Origin: DASZHJ01 sp035604335
Lineage (GTDB): Bacteria; Pseudomonadota; Alphaproteobacteria; ATCC43930; CGMCC-115725
NCBI GenBank assembly: GCA_035604335.1
Contig: DATNIT010000110.1
Coordinates: forward strand, 1 to 15,619
Reading direction: 5' to 3'
Length of the DNA stretch: 15,619 nt
Positions 1 to 7,829 of the stretch are shown piece by piece. The notes under the pieces were generated by a model, which saw only the letters and a list, made by a program, of their open reading frames with translations, did not search any database and was not told where the DNA came from. Position 1 is the first letter of the stretch. The number at the start of each line of letters is the position of its first letter. The translations under genes and the position numbers were made by a program.

Positions 1-1
1 G

Positions 2-505
2 CACTGCGCGGAGTATTGCAACACGCTCGGCTGGTTCTACGACACGTTCGACCATCCACAGCGACTGAAGCTTCTCTACGTCGCGGCGGCCTACGTCAAC
101 CAGGCCGCTTGGCACCAGGCGAACACCGGCGATCTGCGGCCGCGAGAGCGTGGCCTCCCGGCCGGCGCCGACCAAAGGTCCGCGGACAACCTGCTCGATT
201 GCACCGAGGCGGCGGTCCTCGCCCTCGATGGGCCCGAGAGCGTCGCCTGGTCGATGGCGTTCCTCGATCGAGACGGCGATCGCCGGCGCCTGGCCCGGCG
301 CCTGGCGCGGGTAGCGAGCAGCATCGGCAACGATCCCCACAATCAGGAGATCGCGCTTTGCTTGATCGAGGATTACGGCAAGAGCGCGTCGCCGCGTCGC
401 GACCGATTACTGCTCGCTGCCGCTCAGCACACCGCGCGCCACCGCAAGTACGGAGACTTTCTGGATACCCGCCGGCGTTTCGATGCCGCGATGGGAGCCG
501 CTTAG
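2..505 (+). CDS. Hypothetical protein, 3' part only (5' end outside window)
   Basis: An open frame enters from the left edge and runs 167 codons to a TAG at 503-505; no start is needed because the gene is cut by the window. The visible part begins HCAEYCNTLGWFYDTFDHPQ, continues with an aromatic and alanine-rich helix (LLYVAAAYVNQAAWHQ), and ends in an Arg/Ala-rich helical stretch. There is no transmembrane segment and no motif I can assign. Codons show the GC-rich third positions of the neighbouring genes, and the frame contains no stop over its whole length, which supports real coding. The next gene is convergent, and a strong hairpin lies 11 nt after the stop. I do not recognise the family; the His/Cys-rich start of the visible part might bind metal but this is only a guess. 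Confidence 0.6.
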   Translation, partial: HCAEYCNTLGWFYDTFDHPQRLKLLYVAAAYVNQAAWHQANTGDLRPRERGLPAGADQRSADNLLDCTEAAVLALDGPESVAWSMAFLDRDGDRRRLARRLARVASSIGNDPHNQEIALCLIEDYGKSASPRRDRLLLAAAQHTARHRKYGDFLDTRRRFDAAMGAA

Positions 506-515
506 TTCAATATAA

Positions 516-545
516 CAACGGCCGGAGGTTTCCCTCCGGCCGTTG
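516..545 (-). terminator. Rho-independent-type terminator hairpin, shared by convergent genes
   Basis: The + strand reads CAACGGCCGGAGG, loop TTTC, CCTCCGGCCGTTG: a perfect 13-bp stem with a 4-nt loop (arms 516-528 and 533-545). It lies between the stop of the upstream + gene (505) and the stop of the ompA-like gene (572). On the minus strand the stem is followed by TTATATTGAA, so the AT-rich tail fits termination of the ompA-like transcript best; on the + strand the following bases are not T-rich, but the hairpin could still slow transcription from that side. Confidence 0.8.
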
Positions 546-571
546 CCAGGTTCGCGTAACGCTTCGACTGC

Positions 572-1690
572 TTAGATCACGATCTCCACGCGGCGGTTGC
601 GCGGCTCGCGCACGCCATCCGGCGTCGGCACCGCGGGGTTCTCCTTGCCGCGCCAGGCCTCGGCGATGGCGCCGTCAGGCACGCCCGCCTTGCCCAGCGC
701 CGCGCGCACCGTGTCCGCGCGCCGCTTGGAGAGGCCGAGGTTGTACTGCTGCGTGCCCGCCAGGTCCGTGTAGCCCGTCACCGCGATCCGCGCCGAGCCC
801 GTCGCCTTGTAGGCCGCAGCCGCGTCCTGCACGACCTTGGCACCTTCAGGCGTCAGGTTCGACTTGTCGAACTCGAAGTACACGACGAACTGCTTCGGCG
901 GCGCCGGCGGCGGAGCCGCTGGCGGAGGCGGCGGAGGCGCGGCAGCCACAGGCGGCGGCGGAGGCGGCGGAGGCGTGAAGTGATACGAGATGCCCGCCAT
1001 CACGTTGTGCGTGTGGTACTGCGTCGAACTGGCCGGCGCCCCGAAGAAGCTGAACTTCGGATCCAGCGTCGCGAAGTAGCGATAGTCGGCGTGGACGTCC
1101 CAATTGGGCGTGAAGTTGTAGCGGACGCCCGCGATGGCCTGATAGGCGAACTCCCACTTGCTGCCGCTCGTGGTGATGCTCGGGGCGGCGGTGAACGCCA
1201 ATTTGTCGAGGGAAACCCGTGCCGCGCCGATACCGCCGCCGAGGTACGGCGTGAACGACGAGCTGTTCAGGAAGTCGTAGAAGCCGTTCGCCATGAACGC
1301 CAAGCTGTTGACGTCACCAGTCGCGGGGAATGTGACGGTCGGAGGAAAAGTGACGTCAATGGCGTTCACATGGTTGCTGCGGTAGGCGACCTCGCCCTCG
1401 ACCCGGAACTGCGGGATGAACAGGCCGGCATAGCCGACCTGACCGTTCACCGCCCAGCCAGTCTCCATATGCGCCTTGAAGATCGGGTCCACGCAGAAAA
1501 GCCTGCTCTGCGAGGTGGCCTGGATGCTGGCAATGTTGGTGCTGTTAATCGGTCTGAAGCAGGAGACATCCGTGGTCGGATCCTCCATGAACACCGCGCC
1601 GCCGCCTGCGCCGACATACCATTCCGCATTCGCGGTCGAGGCCAGTCCAAGCGCCATCGCTCCTACTGCAAGTGCGGCTAGCGTTTTCAT
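572..1690 (-). CDS. OmpA-family outer-membrane protein (beta-barrel plus OmpA peptidoglycan-binding domain)
   Basis: This 372-residue protein anchors the outer membrane to peptidoglycan. Residues 1-22 form a signal peptide (cleavage likely after ANA). Residues 23-239 look like an opacity/OmpA-type beta-barrel with alternating aromatic strands (EWYVGAGGGAVF, YNFTPNWDVHADYRYF). Residues about 240-266 are a Pro/Ala linker. Residues 268-372 are the C-terminal OmpA domain, with FEFDKSNLTPEG, TGYTDLAGTQQYN, LSKRRADTVRAAL and a final NRRVEIVI. The ATG is preceded by AGGGGAA at good spacing. Two cysteines, C44 and C66, bracket a probable surface loop containing N49-S-T; other N-X-S/T sites are N142, N192 and N278. 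The gene stands alone with a terminator behind it. The family assignment is firm; the exact porin or adhesin role is not visible. Confidence 0.95.
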   Translation of the reverse strand: MKTLAALAVGAMALGLASTANAEWYVGAGGGAVFMEDPTTDVSCFRPINSTNIASIQATSQSRLFCVDPIFKAHMETGWAVNGQVGYAGLFIPQFRVEGEVAYRSNHVNAIDVTFPPTVTFPATGDVNSLAFMANGFYDFLNSSSFTPYLGGGIGAARVSLDKLAFTAAPSITTSGSKWEFAYQAIAGVRYNFTPNWDVHADYRYFATLDPKFSFFGAPASSTQYHTHNVMAGISYHFTPPPPPPPPVAAAPPPPPPAAPPPAPPKQFVVYFEFDKSNLTPEGAKVVQDAAAAYKATGSARIAVTGYTDLAGTQQYNLGLSKRRADTVRAALGKAGVPDGAIAEAWRGKENPAVPTPDGVREPRNRRVEIVI

Positions 1691-1758
1691 GCTTTTCCCC
1701 TGAACGACCGTTATCTTGTCGGCCCCTTTCCGGGCCGGCCTGCATTTGTAGCATCAAC

Positions 1759-1780
1759 CCGCAGCGTCGCGCCGCTGCGG
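1759..1780 (-). other. Hairpin in the ompA / ABC transporter intergenic region
   Basis: CCGCAGCG and CGCTGCGG form an 8-bp perfect stem around a 6-nt loop. It sits 68 nt downstream of the stop of the ABC transporter gene and 69 nt upstream of the ompA-like start, both on the minus strand. It could end the transporter transcript or belong to the ompA leader. No T-run follows it, so a terminator call is weak. I saw no convincing -35/-10 pair in 1691-1847. Confidence 0.35.
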
Positions 1781-1847
1781 CAATTGGATCAAGCCCAAGA
1801 ATCTTGAGGCCCGTGGCATATTTACCACATCGACCCAATGCGACCCA

Positions 1848-3653
1848 TCAAGACCTCGGTAATCCTCCGGCTCTCGCTACAAGGTGAGCAAGATCAATGA
1901 CATGAGATGCCGCCTGCGCCCATTCCGGCTGATGCGAGATCGCAACGATCGTCATGGGCCCCAAGCGCCCCAGGAGGTTGCGGCAGACGGCGGCAGCGGT
2001 TGCGGCATCGAGCCCGGTTGTCGCCTCATCGAGGATCAGGAGCCAGGGATCGTGAACGAGCGCCCGCGCCAGCGCCAGCCTCTGACGCTGGCCGCCGGAA
2101 AGTTTCGCCCCTCGCTCGCCCACGGGCGTCGCGAGCCCCTCCGGCAGGGTCGAGACGAACTCCCAGGCACAGGCGGTACGCAGTGCCGCCTCGACTCGAT
2201 CAGGGCTGATTTCGGCGGCATGCAGTCGGACGTTCTCCAGGACGGACTGGTTGACCAGGACTCCTTCTTGCGGGACGTATCCGATGCGCCGGCGCCACGC
2301 TGCGAGATCGAGCTCGGCGAGCGGCGTGCCGTCGATCCTGATCTCACCCACGTCGGGCATGTAGAGCCCGCAGATAAGGTCGACCATGCTGGTTTTGCCG
2401 ATCCCGGATGCCCCGGTAATGACCGTGAGCTTTCCCGCGGGGATCGTGAGCGTCACGTCTTGAAGCACGAAGGTTGAGCCCAGACGCAGGCTCACCCCCG
2501 CGACATCGATAGTGGCGTTCAGCGTCGGCTCGATACGGCCGACATGGGTCTCCCGCGACTCTTGGGCGCGCTCGATCGCGTCGACGACGAACGCCAGGGT
2601 ATTTCCGGTGCTCACCGCCAGGACATAGCCCCGCTGCATCGCGGCGATCCGCGAGGAAACCCGATAAAGCAGGAAGCCAATGGCGGCGAGCGCGTCGATC
2701 GGCACGGCAAACCAGAGCGCCGCTACCATCAAGACGGCGGCGATGCCGACCACGATGATCGGCTCTTGCAGGATCAGCGCAGTCTGCTGCGCCTCGACCA
2801 GACGCCGCATCGATCGCCCGAGGTCCTCGGCCTCCTCCGCCAGCATCGGCCGCAGCAGGGACTCGCGCCCTGAGGCCTTGAGGGGTTTCATCCAGCCAAC
2901 GCTCTCCACCAGGCGGTTGGTCAACGACCACAGGAGCGCCGTCTTCCGGCGGCCGGTCACGCGCGAGAAGCGCGCGAGGCCGCTGAGCGCCGCCACGACA
3001 AGCAACCCGATCGCCACCGCCGCCAGGGTCAACTGCCACGACACGATGAGCGCGAAGCCGAGGAACACGATGACCTGCAGCGTGTCCGCGAGAAAACGCG
3101 CGACGTGCAGGAACGTCTCCGCGGCACGCTCTGCCTCGCTGCCGATTGCGCTCGCAAGGCGCCCGACCGGCTGCTCGACGAAATAACCCCAGCGGGCCGA
3201 TATCAGGGCATCGATGAGGGACACGCGAAACCGATGCGCGATGCCCACGACGACCCCGGCCACGTGCCGCATGACGAGGAGCAGCAAGGCGGCCTTCAGC
3301 AGGATCGCGACGACGAGCAGGATCAGCAGCATGCCGATCGTCGCGGGAATCCCCAGCGACGTCATGGCATCCAGGACGGCCCGGCTCGCGGCCGACCGCT
3401 GCCCCGCATCCACGTTGAGTGCAATGAAAAGCGGAAGCAGCAGCGTCAGACCTACGCCCTCGGCAAAGCCGGCGACCAGCAGCAGCAACGGCAAGACCAA
3501 ACCCCACGCCGCGCCCTGCCCCCGGTAGACCTCCCACATCTTCGCGAGCAGGTTGCGGTTCCGCCCCTCCGAAGCCGTCGCGGTCGCTCCTGAGGCGACC
3601 GGACTGCCCCCTGCTCCCGTCATCGGTCCGCGCGTGATCTGCGTTTCCGCCAT
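1848..3653 (-). CDS. ABC transporter half-molecule (TMD-NBD fusion), candidate lipid-linked oligosaccharide flippase (PglK/MsbA-like)
   Basis: This 601-residue protein is an exporter-type ABC half-transporter: about 45 polar residues, six membrane spans between roughly 48 and 345, then an ATPase domain. The ATPase has all its motifs: Walker A GASGIGKTS (414-422, K420), Q-loop YVPQEG, signature LSGGQ (518-522), Walker B LLILDEA (D542, E543) and switch H574 (ISHQPEW). It should act as a homodimer in the inner membrane. Length is near that of Campylobacter PglK (about 564), and the first span (AGFAEGVGLTLLLPLFIAL) has the same layout as PglK's. The gene is divergent from an oligosaccharyltransferase gene, so flipping of the undecaprenyl-diphosphate glycan is the best guess; lipid A or drug export cannot be excluded by sequence alone. 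The start is uncertain: GGAG touches this ATG, and ATGs at codons 11 and 39 are alternatives. Confidence 0.85.
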   Translation of the reverse strand: MAETQITRGPMTGAGGSPVASGATATASEGRNRNLLAKMWEVYRGQGAAWGLVLPLLLLVAGFAEGVGLTLLLPLFIALNVDAGQRSAASRAVLDAMTSLGIPATIGMLLILLVVAILLKAALLLLVMRHVAGVVVGIAHRFRVSLIDALISARWGYFVEQPVGRLASAIGSEAERAAETFLHVARFLADTLQVIVFLGFALIVSWQLTLAAVAIGLLVVAALSGLARFSRVTGRRKTALLWSLTNRLVESVGWMKPLKASGRESLLRPMLAEEAEDLGRSMRRLVEAQQTALILQEPIIVVGIAAVLMVAALWFAVPIDALAAIGFLLYRVSSRIAAMQRGYVLAVSTGNTLAFVVDAIERAQESRETHVGRIEPTLNATIDVAGVSLRLGSTFVLQDVTLTIPAGKLTVITGASGIGKTSMVDLICGLYMPDVGEIRIDGTPLAELDLAAWRRRIGYVPQEGVLVNQSVLENVRLHAAEISPDRVEAALRTACAWEFVSTLPEGLATPVGERGAKLSGGQRQRLALARALVHDPWLLILDEATTGLDAATAAAVCRNLLGRLGPMTIVAISHQPEWAQAASHVIDLAHLVARAGGLPRS

Positions 3654-3821
3654 CTCCGGGTCTTAGCATCGGGACCCCGCATGCGAAAGCGCGGACTCCC
3701 GCCGTGCCCGGGCTCGGAGCGCTTCCCGGAGCGCGAGCCGCTTGGCAGAGCGCGCCGCTTCAGCCACGCTATGCTGCGGGAATTGCAAATCGAATTGCGG
3801 AGACGTGTTGGGCGCGGTGCC
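3654..3821. promoter_or_regulatory. Divergent intergenic region between flippase and oligosaccharyltransferase genes
   Basis: These 168 bases separate the start of the ABC gene (-) from the preferred start of the STT3 gene (+), so promoters for both should lie here. I see TTGGCA near 3740 and TATGCT near 3769, but they are 22 nt apart, too far for an ordinary sigma-70 promoter. No clear operator palindrome was seen. Joint control of flippase and transferase from one short region is plausible but not shown. Confidence 0.35.
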
Positions 3822-6656
3822 ATGTCAGACCTGAAACGAGGCGTGATCGCCGCCGTGCGCGGTATCGCGTCGCTCTGGCTGGCTGCGCCCTCTGCCTGGC
3901 TCATCGCGGCAGCGATCAGCGTCAGCATCGCTCTCCGCCTGGTCCCGCTCTACCTGCCCGTCGCAGGCGCCTGGGCAACCCAATTCATCCATGACAAGGT
4001 CGCCGCCGATCTCGCGCATGGCGCCGATGGTCGCGCGTTGGGACACGATGAGCTCGAGTCGGCCGTCGTCCGATGGATGGCGCAGAATGCCGAGACCGTC
4101 GCGTCCTTGCGACGGCAAGCCGAGCGGCGATTCCGAGACGCGCTCACCTTCGAGGGCGAGGACGGGCGCCGGCACGTCTACCTCGGAGGCAACGACGGCT
4201 ATTACTGGCTACAGCTCGCCCGGACCGAGCTTGCGCGCGGCAGCGTTTGCGACCGCAGGGACGGCAGCGTCTGCATCGACGCTCTCGGCAACGCACCGAT
4301 CGGGCAAGAGGTCGAATATACGGACTCACCGCACGTCCATGCGATTGCCGCGCTCCACCGCGTCATAACCTGGCTCATCCCCGGCTTTCCGCTCAGCAGC
4401 ACCTCCTATCTTGTGCCCTTGCTCCTGTCGGCGGCCATGGTGATTCCTGCGTTCCTGCTGGCGCGGCGGCTCTCGAATCGCTTCGGAGGATTGATCGCGG
4501 CGCTGGCGCTCTCGCTCAACTCGGTCGTGTTCTTTCGGACCGTCGATTCCGATGATGACATATGGGAAGTGGCGCTGCCCGTCCTGGCGACGAGCCTCCT
4601 CGGCGCCGCCTTCGCACGGGAGCGATGGATCGCGCGCGTAGCGCTCGCGGGCCTGGCAGGCGCCTCTTTGGCGGTGCTGGCGGCGGCATGGAAGGGATGG
4701 CCGCTCTTCGGCCTGTCGACGCTCGCCGGACTCGTGGGGGTCGCAGCCTGGGGCACGATCGATTCCCTCGTGGCTCGCGTTCGACGGCGTCCGCAATCCT
4801 GGGCGCTGCCCGCAAGCGCGGCCGCCACGATGCTCTCGGCCTTGGCGGGCTTCGCGATCACAGGGGTGCTGCTCGGAGTTCAGCTCGACCTCGGCCTGAT
4901 CACGGGTGGGATTTCCGGCGTCATCGGCTCGGGACCCCGGGCGCTTGGGCCTGTCGACACGGCGCCGATGCCCGATGTGTTTCGCACGGTGGCGGAGCTG
5001 GTGACATCCGATGCCGAGAGCATCGCCGGGTCGCTGGGTCCGTTCACGCTGGGTCTGGGGCTCCTGGGATTTACGCTCCCCTTCTACACACCCGCTCCGC
5101 GTCGGATCTGGCCCGCTGCGGCGCTCGGTCTTGCTCTGGTCGCAGCGGCTGCCTTCCTTGCCCACTCCGGCGCCGGGCGTAGCTTGACCATCGGGATGGT
5201 GCTCGCCCTCGCGCTCGGCGCGGCCCTCGCGGGCTGGCTTGGCAACGCCCCGATCCCTGCACCCGCCGCCGCGGCCGGCATCCTCGGCCTAGCATGGCTC
5301 GGCGCTACGCTCTGGATGAGCTTCGACGGTTATCGGTTCATCCTGCTTGTCGCCGTGCCGGTTTCGATCGCCGCCGGGGTGAGCGTGGGGCGGCTAAGCG
5401 CGGCGGCCTTGACGACGCGGCTCGGGCGATCGCCATACCGCATTGCCGGCGTCGTCGCGGCGGGAGGGCTCTCGGCTGCGGTCATCGGGCCCGTCGCCAA
5501 TAACGGCATCCGCGAGGCCTATTGGTACAATCCACTGGTGACGTCGGCATGGGCCGGTGCGTTTGCTACCGTTCGCCGGGATTCCGACCGCAACGCCATT
5601 GTCGATACCTGGTGGGATTACGGCCATTGGGCCAAGTATTTCACTGAGCGCGGTGTCGTCCTCGACGGTGCCTCGCTGCAAAATCGAAACGTGCATTGGA
5701 TGGCGCGCGCCTTGGCCGCGTCGACCGATGGCGAAAGCCTCGGTCTACTCCGGATGATGAACTGCGGCGCCGTGGTCGATCCAACGTCGGGCGCATCGGC
5801 GCGTCCTTACGAGATGCTTCGCCGATGGGGCCTCGATCCCGCCGCCGCCTGGCAGACGGTGATGGCGCTCACGCGCATTTCGCCAGCCCGCTCGGCGGCC
5901 TTCCTGCGTGACGCCGGCCTCGATGACCCGCGCGCCGCCGCGCTCCTGAAGACCACGGGATGTACGCCTCCTCAAGGCTTTCTCGTGATCTCCACGATGG
6001 ATCTCAACCTGAAGGGCTGGCTCCTCTCGGGCTTTTGGGACCCGGGCCGCGCCTACGCCGTCGAGCTTGCGCGCCGTCGCTATGCCCCGGATGCGGCGGC
6101 GGAAATTCTGGAGCAACGCCTCGGTCTCACGGCAAGCGAGGCTCGCGGTCTCTACGCCGGCGCAGCGACCGTACACAACGAGGCGGAGCGCGCGGCGTTC
6201 GTCGCACCCGACGCCGAGGCCTGGTCGGCCGATTGGCAGTCCTGCGCCTCTTCGGCGGACGGCCTACACTGCACGCTCGATCTCACGGAGTTGACGACCG
6301 GGGTCCATCTTCAGGACGTAATCGTCGATGTCGAGCATCCCGAGCGCACGCGAGTCCACGTCTTGAAACGGGCGATGGGCGCGCCCATCGAGGGAACGCC
6401 GGCCCTGGTTGAGCTGGCCGAGCCCGATCACCTACGCGACGTGGCACCGCCGGGCGCGACGATCGATCTCGCGGTCCTCGTGGACCCAGAGGGGCGACGC
6501 GTCTTCGTGAGCCGGCCCGGCGTCGTTCGGTCCACCTTGGCGCGTTTGGCGCTGCTGGACGGCCGATACAGCCCCCAGTTTCAAAAAGTCTTCGATCAAC
6601 TCGACATCAACCGGCAGCGGGTCACGGCTTGGCGGATCGTGTGGGGACAGCCTTGA
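3822..6656 (+). CDS. Oligosaccharyltransferase, STT3/PglB/AglB family
   Basis: This is a 944-residue membrane enzyme that moves a lipid-linked glycan to Asn of N-X-S/T on the periplasmic side. After one span (about 17-42) comes a long first periplasmic loop ending in GGNDGYYWLQLAR, whose D125 matches the first catalytic Asp. A DxD follows in RTVDSDDDIW (D242, D244), then a multi-span core with PLLLSAAMVIPAFLLARRL, a TIXE-like TVAE (389-392, E392), and the hallmark WWDYG (597-601) in IVDTWWDYGHWAKYF. The C-terminal periplasmic domain holds VISTMDLNLKGW and ends in a beta-rich part. The long first loop and overall length resemble archaeal and deltaproteobacterial members more than Campylobacter PglB (about 713). 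The open frame extends to 3681, but those 47 codons are Arg/Pro-rich with no membrane segment; ATGs at 3771 or 3822 are more likely and neither has a strong ribosome site. The 3' end overlaps the opposing gene by 35 nt. Confidence 0.93.
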   Translation: MSDLKRGVIAAVRGIASLWLAAPSAWLIAAAISVSIALRLVPLYLPVAGAWATQFIHDKVAADLAHGADGRALGHDELESAVVRWMAQNAETVASLRRQAERRFRDALTFEGEDGRRHVYLGGNDGYYWLQLARTELARGSVCDRRDGSVCIDALGNAPIGQEVEYTDSPHVHAIAALHRVITWLIPGFPLSSTSYLVPLLLSAAMVIPAFLLARRLSNRFGGLIAALALSLNSVVFFRTVDSDDDIWEVALPVLATSLLGAAFARERWIARVALAGLAGASLAVLAAAWKGWPLFGLSTLAGLVGVAAWGTIDSLVARVRRRPQSWALPASAAATMLSALAGFAITGVLLGVQLDLGLITGGISGVIGSGPRALGPVDTAPMPDVFRTVAELVTSDAESIAGSLGPFTLGLGLLGFTLPFYTPAPRRIWPAAALGLALVAAAAFLAHSGAGRSLTIGMVLALALGAALAGWLGNAPIPAPAAAAGILGLAWLGATLWMSFDGYRFILLVAVPVSIAAGVSVGRLSAAALTTRLGRSPYRIAGVVAAGGLSAAVIGPVANNGIREAYWYNPLVTSAWAGAFATVRRDSDRNAIVDTWWDYGHWAKYFTERGVVLDGASLQNRNVHWMARALAASTDGESLGLLRMMNCGAVVDPTSGASARPYEMLRRWGLDPAAAWQTVMALTRISPARSAAFLRDAGLDDPRAAALLKTTGCTPPQGFLVISTMDLNLKGWLLSGFWDPGRAYAVELARRRYAPDAAAEILEQRLGLTASEARGLYAGAATVHNEAERAAFVAPDAEAWSADWQSCASSADGLHCTLDLTELTTGVHLQDVIVDVEHPERTRVHVLKRAMGAPIEGTPALVELAEPDHLRDVAPPGATIDLAVLVDPEGRRVFVSRPGVVRSTLARLALLDGRYSPQFQKVFDQLDINRQRVTAWRIVWGQP

Positions 6657-7773
6657 CGGCACCCACGGCTTCGCGCCTCCCACGGACGGCCAGCAGCCGA
6701 TCGCACGCGGCCAGGATCGCCGCCGTCGCGCCCGGCCGCGCGGCTGTCCGCATCCGCATCGCGGCCTGCGTCCAGGCTTCCGCGTCGCCGAGGATGCCCG
6801 CCACGCTCTCGACGATCGCCGCCTCCTCCCACTCCGCCTCGCGCACCCAGGTCGCGCCGGTGCGGCTCGCGAACGCTCTCGCATTGACGACCTGATGATC
6901 GTCTGCCACGACGGAGATCGGCACGATGAGCGACGGCAGGCCCAGCGCCGCGATCTCCGCAAGCGTGCCCGCCCCGGCGGCGCAGATCATGAAATCCGCG
7001 CGCGCGTAAGCCTGCGCCATGTCGGCGGTGAACCCCTCGACCGTGGCCCGTACCGCCGCGTCATGATACGCGCGCGCGACCGGGTCCGGCGGCTCGAGGC
7101 CGGTCTGGTGCAGCACCTCGACGCCGATACCTTGGCGCAGGAGGTGGGCGAGCAGCGGTGGCACCATGCGATTGAGGAAGGCGCTGCCCCGCGATCCGCC
7201 GGTGACGATAACCCGAGCGTCCCGACCCGCGGGCGCCGCGCGCGCTTGGCCCGCCAACTCCGCGATCTCCGAGCGCAGCGGATAGCCCACGATGATGGAT
7301 TCCCGCCACCCGCGAAAATCCGCGGTCTCGGCAAAACCGAGCAGCCGAAGATCCATCCATCGCTGCACCATCCGATTTGCGAGGCCGGGGATGACATTGG
7401 CCTCGAGGATCGCGGTCGCGATCCCGAGCGTGCGCGCGGCCAGCATCGGGCCCGCCGTGATGTAGCCGCCGAAGCCCAGCGCGAGATCCACGCGCTCGCG
7501 GGCGAGCAGCCGGCGTGCCTCGGCAAATCCCCGCAGGAAAGCGCCGTAGGATCGAAGCCGGCCGAGCCTGGTGGCCACCCCGAACAGCGGCGAGCCTTCG
7601 ATCACATGGCAGGTGTATCCCCGCTTGGCGATCAGCGATGCCTCGAGACTGTCGCGGCCACCGATGAACAGAAGCTCGGTGCGGGGATCGTGCGCGCGAT
7701 AGGCCTCGGCGACCGCCAGCATCGGGAAGACGTGCCCCGCGGTGTAACCCCCAATCAATGCAATGCGAGGCAT
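6622..7773 (-). CDS. MurG-like glycosyltransferase (GT28), probably second-sugar transferase of the lipid-linked glycan
   Basis: This 383-residue GT-B enzyme has the MurG landmarks: N-terminal glycine loop GGYTAGHVFP (8-17, H14), GFGGYITAGP (100-109), LEANVIPGLANR (123-134), third glycine loop VTGGSRGS (190-197), and the donor-binding segment GAGTLAEIAALGLPSLIVP (E273) followed by DDHQ (291-294). In the family these bind UDP-GlcNAc and add it to an undecaprenyl-diphosphate sugar on the cytoplasmic face. Canonical MurG normally sits in the cell-division cluster and has GGTGGH and HEQN where this protein has GGYTAGH and LEAN, so I read it as a paralogue. Its position between an oligosaccharyltransferase and an ALG1-like gene suggests the role of eukaryotic ALG13/14. 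The ATG follows AAGGGAGAGCG, a good ribosome site. The stop overlaps the end of the STT3 gene by 35 nt. Confidence 0.88.
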   Translation of the reverse strand: MPRIALIGGYTAGHVFPMLAVAEAYRAHDPRTELLFIGGRDSLEASLIAKRGYTCHVIEGSPLFGVATRLGRLRSYGAFLRGFAEARRLLARERVDLALGFGGYITAGPMLAARTLGIATAILEANVIPGLANRMVQRWMDLRLLGFAETADFRGWRESIIVGYPLRSEIAELAGQARAAPAGRDARVIVTGGSRGSAFLNRMVPPLLAHLLRQGIGVEVLHQTGLEPPDPVARAYHDAAVRATVEGFTADMAQAYARADFMICAAGAGTLAEIAALGLPSLIVPISVVADDHQVVNARAFASRTGATWVREAEWEEAAIVESVAGILGDAEAWTQAAMRMRTAARPGATAAILAACDRLLAVRGRREAVGAVKAVPTRSAKP

Positions 7774-7829
7774 CGCTCTCCCTTGGGGAGCACGGCGCTC
7801 GGCTCCTCTCCACGCTTATATCGCGCGCC
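7774..7829 (+). promoter_or_regulatory. Short divergent region; possible leaderless promoter for the ALG1-like gene
   Basis: Only 56 bases separate the MurG-like start (-) from the ALG1-like start (+). The + strand has TATATC at 7817-7822, whose expected transcription start would fall on or next to the ATG at 7830, and no Shine-Dalgarno precedes that ATG. A leaderless mRNA is possible. No good -35 box is visible at the proper distance, so the call is weak. Confidence 0.25.

Noticed and set aside
909..974. Tandem repeat of GGCGGAGGC-type units
   Set aside because: It encodes the Pro/Ala linker of the OmpA-family protein and needs no other explanation.
1759..1780. Firm terminator call for the ABC transporter gene
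   Set aside because: The stem is only 8 bp with no following T-run on the minus strand, and it could equally be part of the ompA leader.
2344..3669. Long minus-strand frame (441 codons) over the ABC transporter
   Set aside because: It is a shifted-frame shadow in GC-rich DNA: Arg/Gly/Ala-rich, no domains, and fully covered by the ABC protein with intact motifs.
3681..3821. N-terminal extension of the STT3 gene to 3681
   Set aside because: The extra 47 codons are Arg/Pro-rich without a membrane segment or family similarity, and they would fill nearly the whole divergent promoter region.
6622..7773. Calling this gene murG of peptidoglycan synthesis
   Set aside because: It lacks the GGTGGH and HEQN forms and is not near mraY, ftsW or murC; its neighbours are glycosylation genes. 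A MurG-like call is safer.
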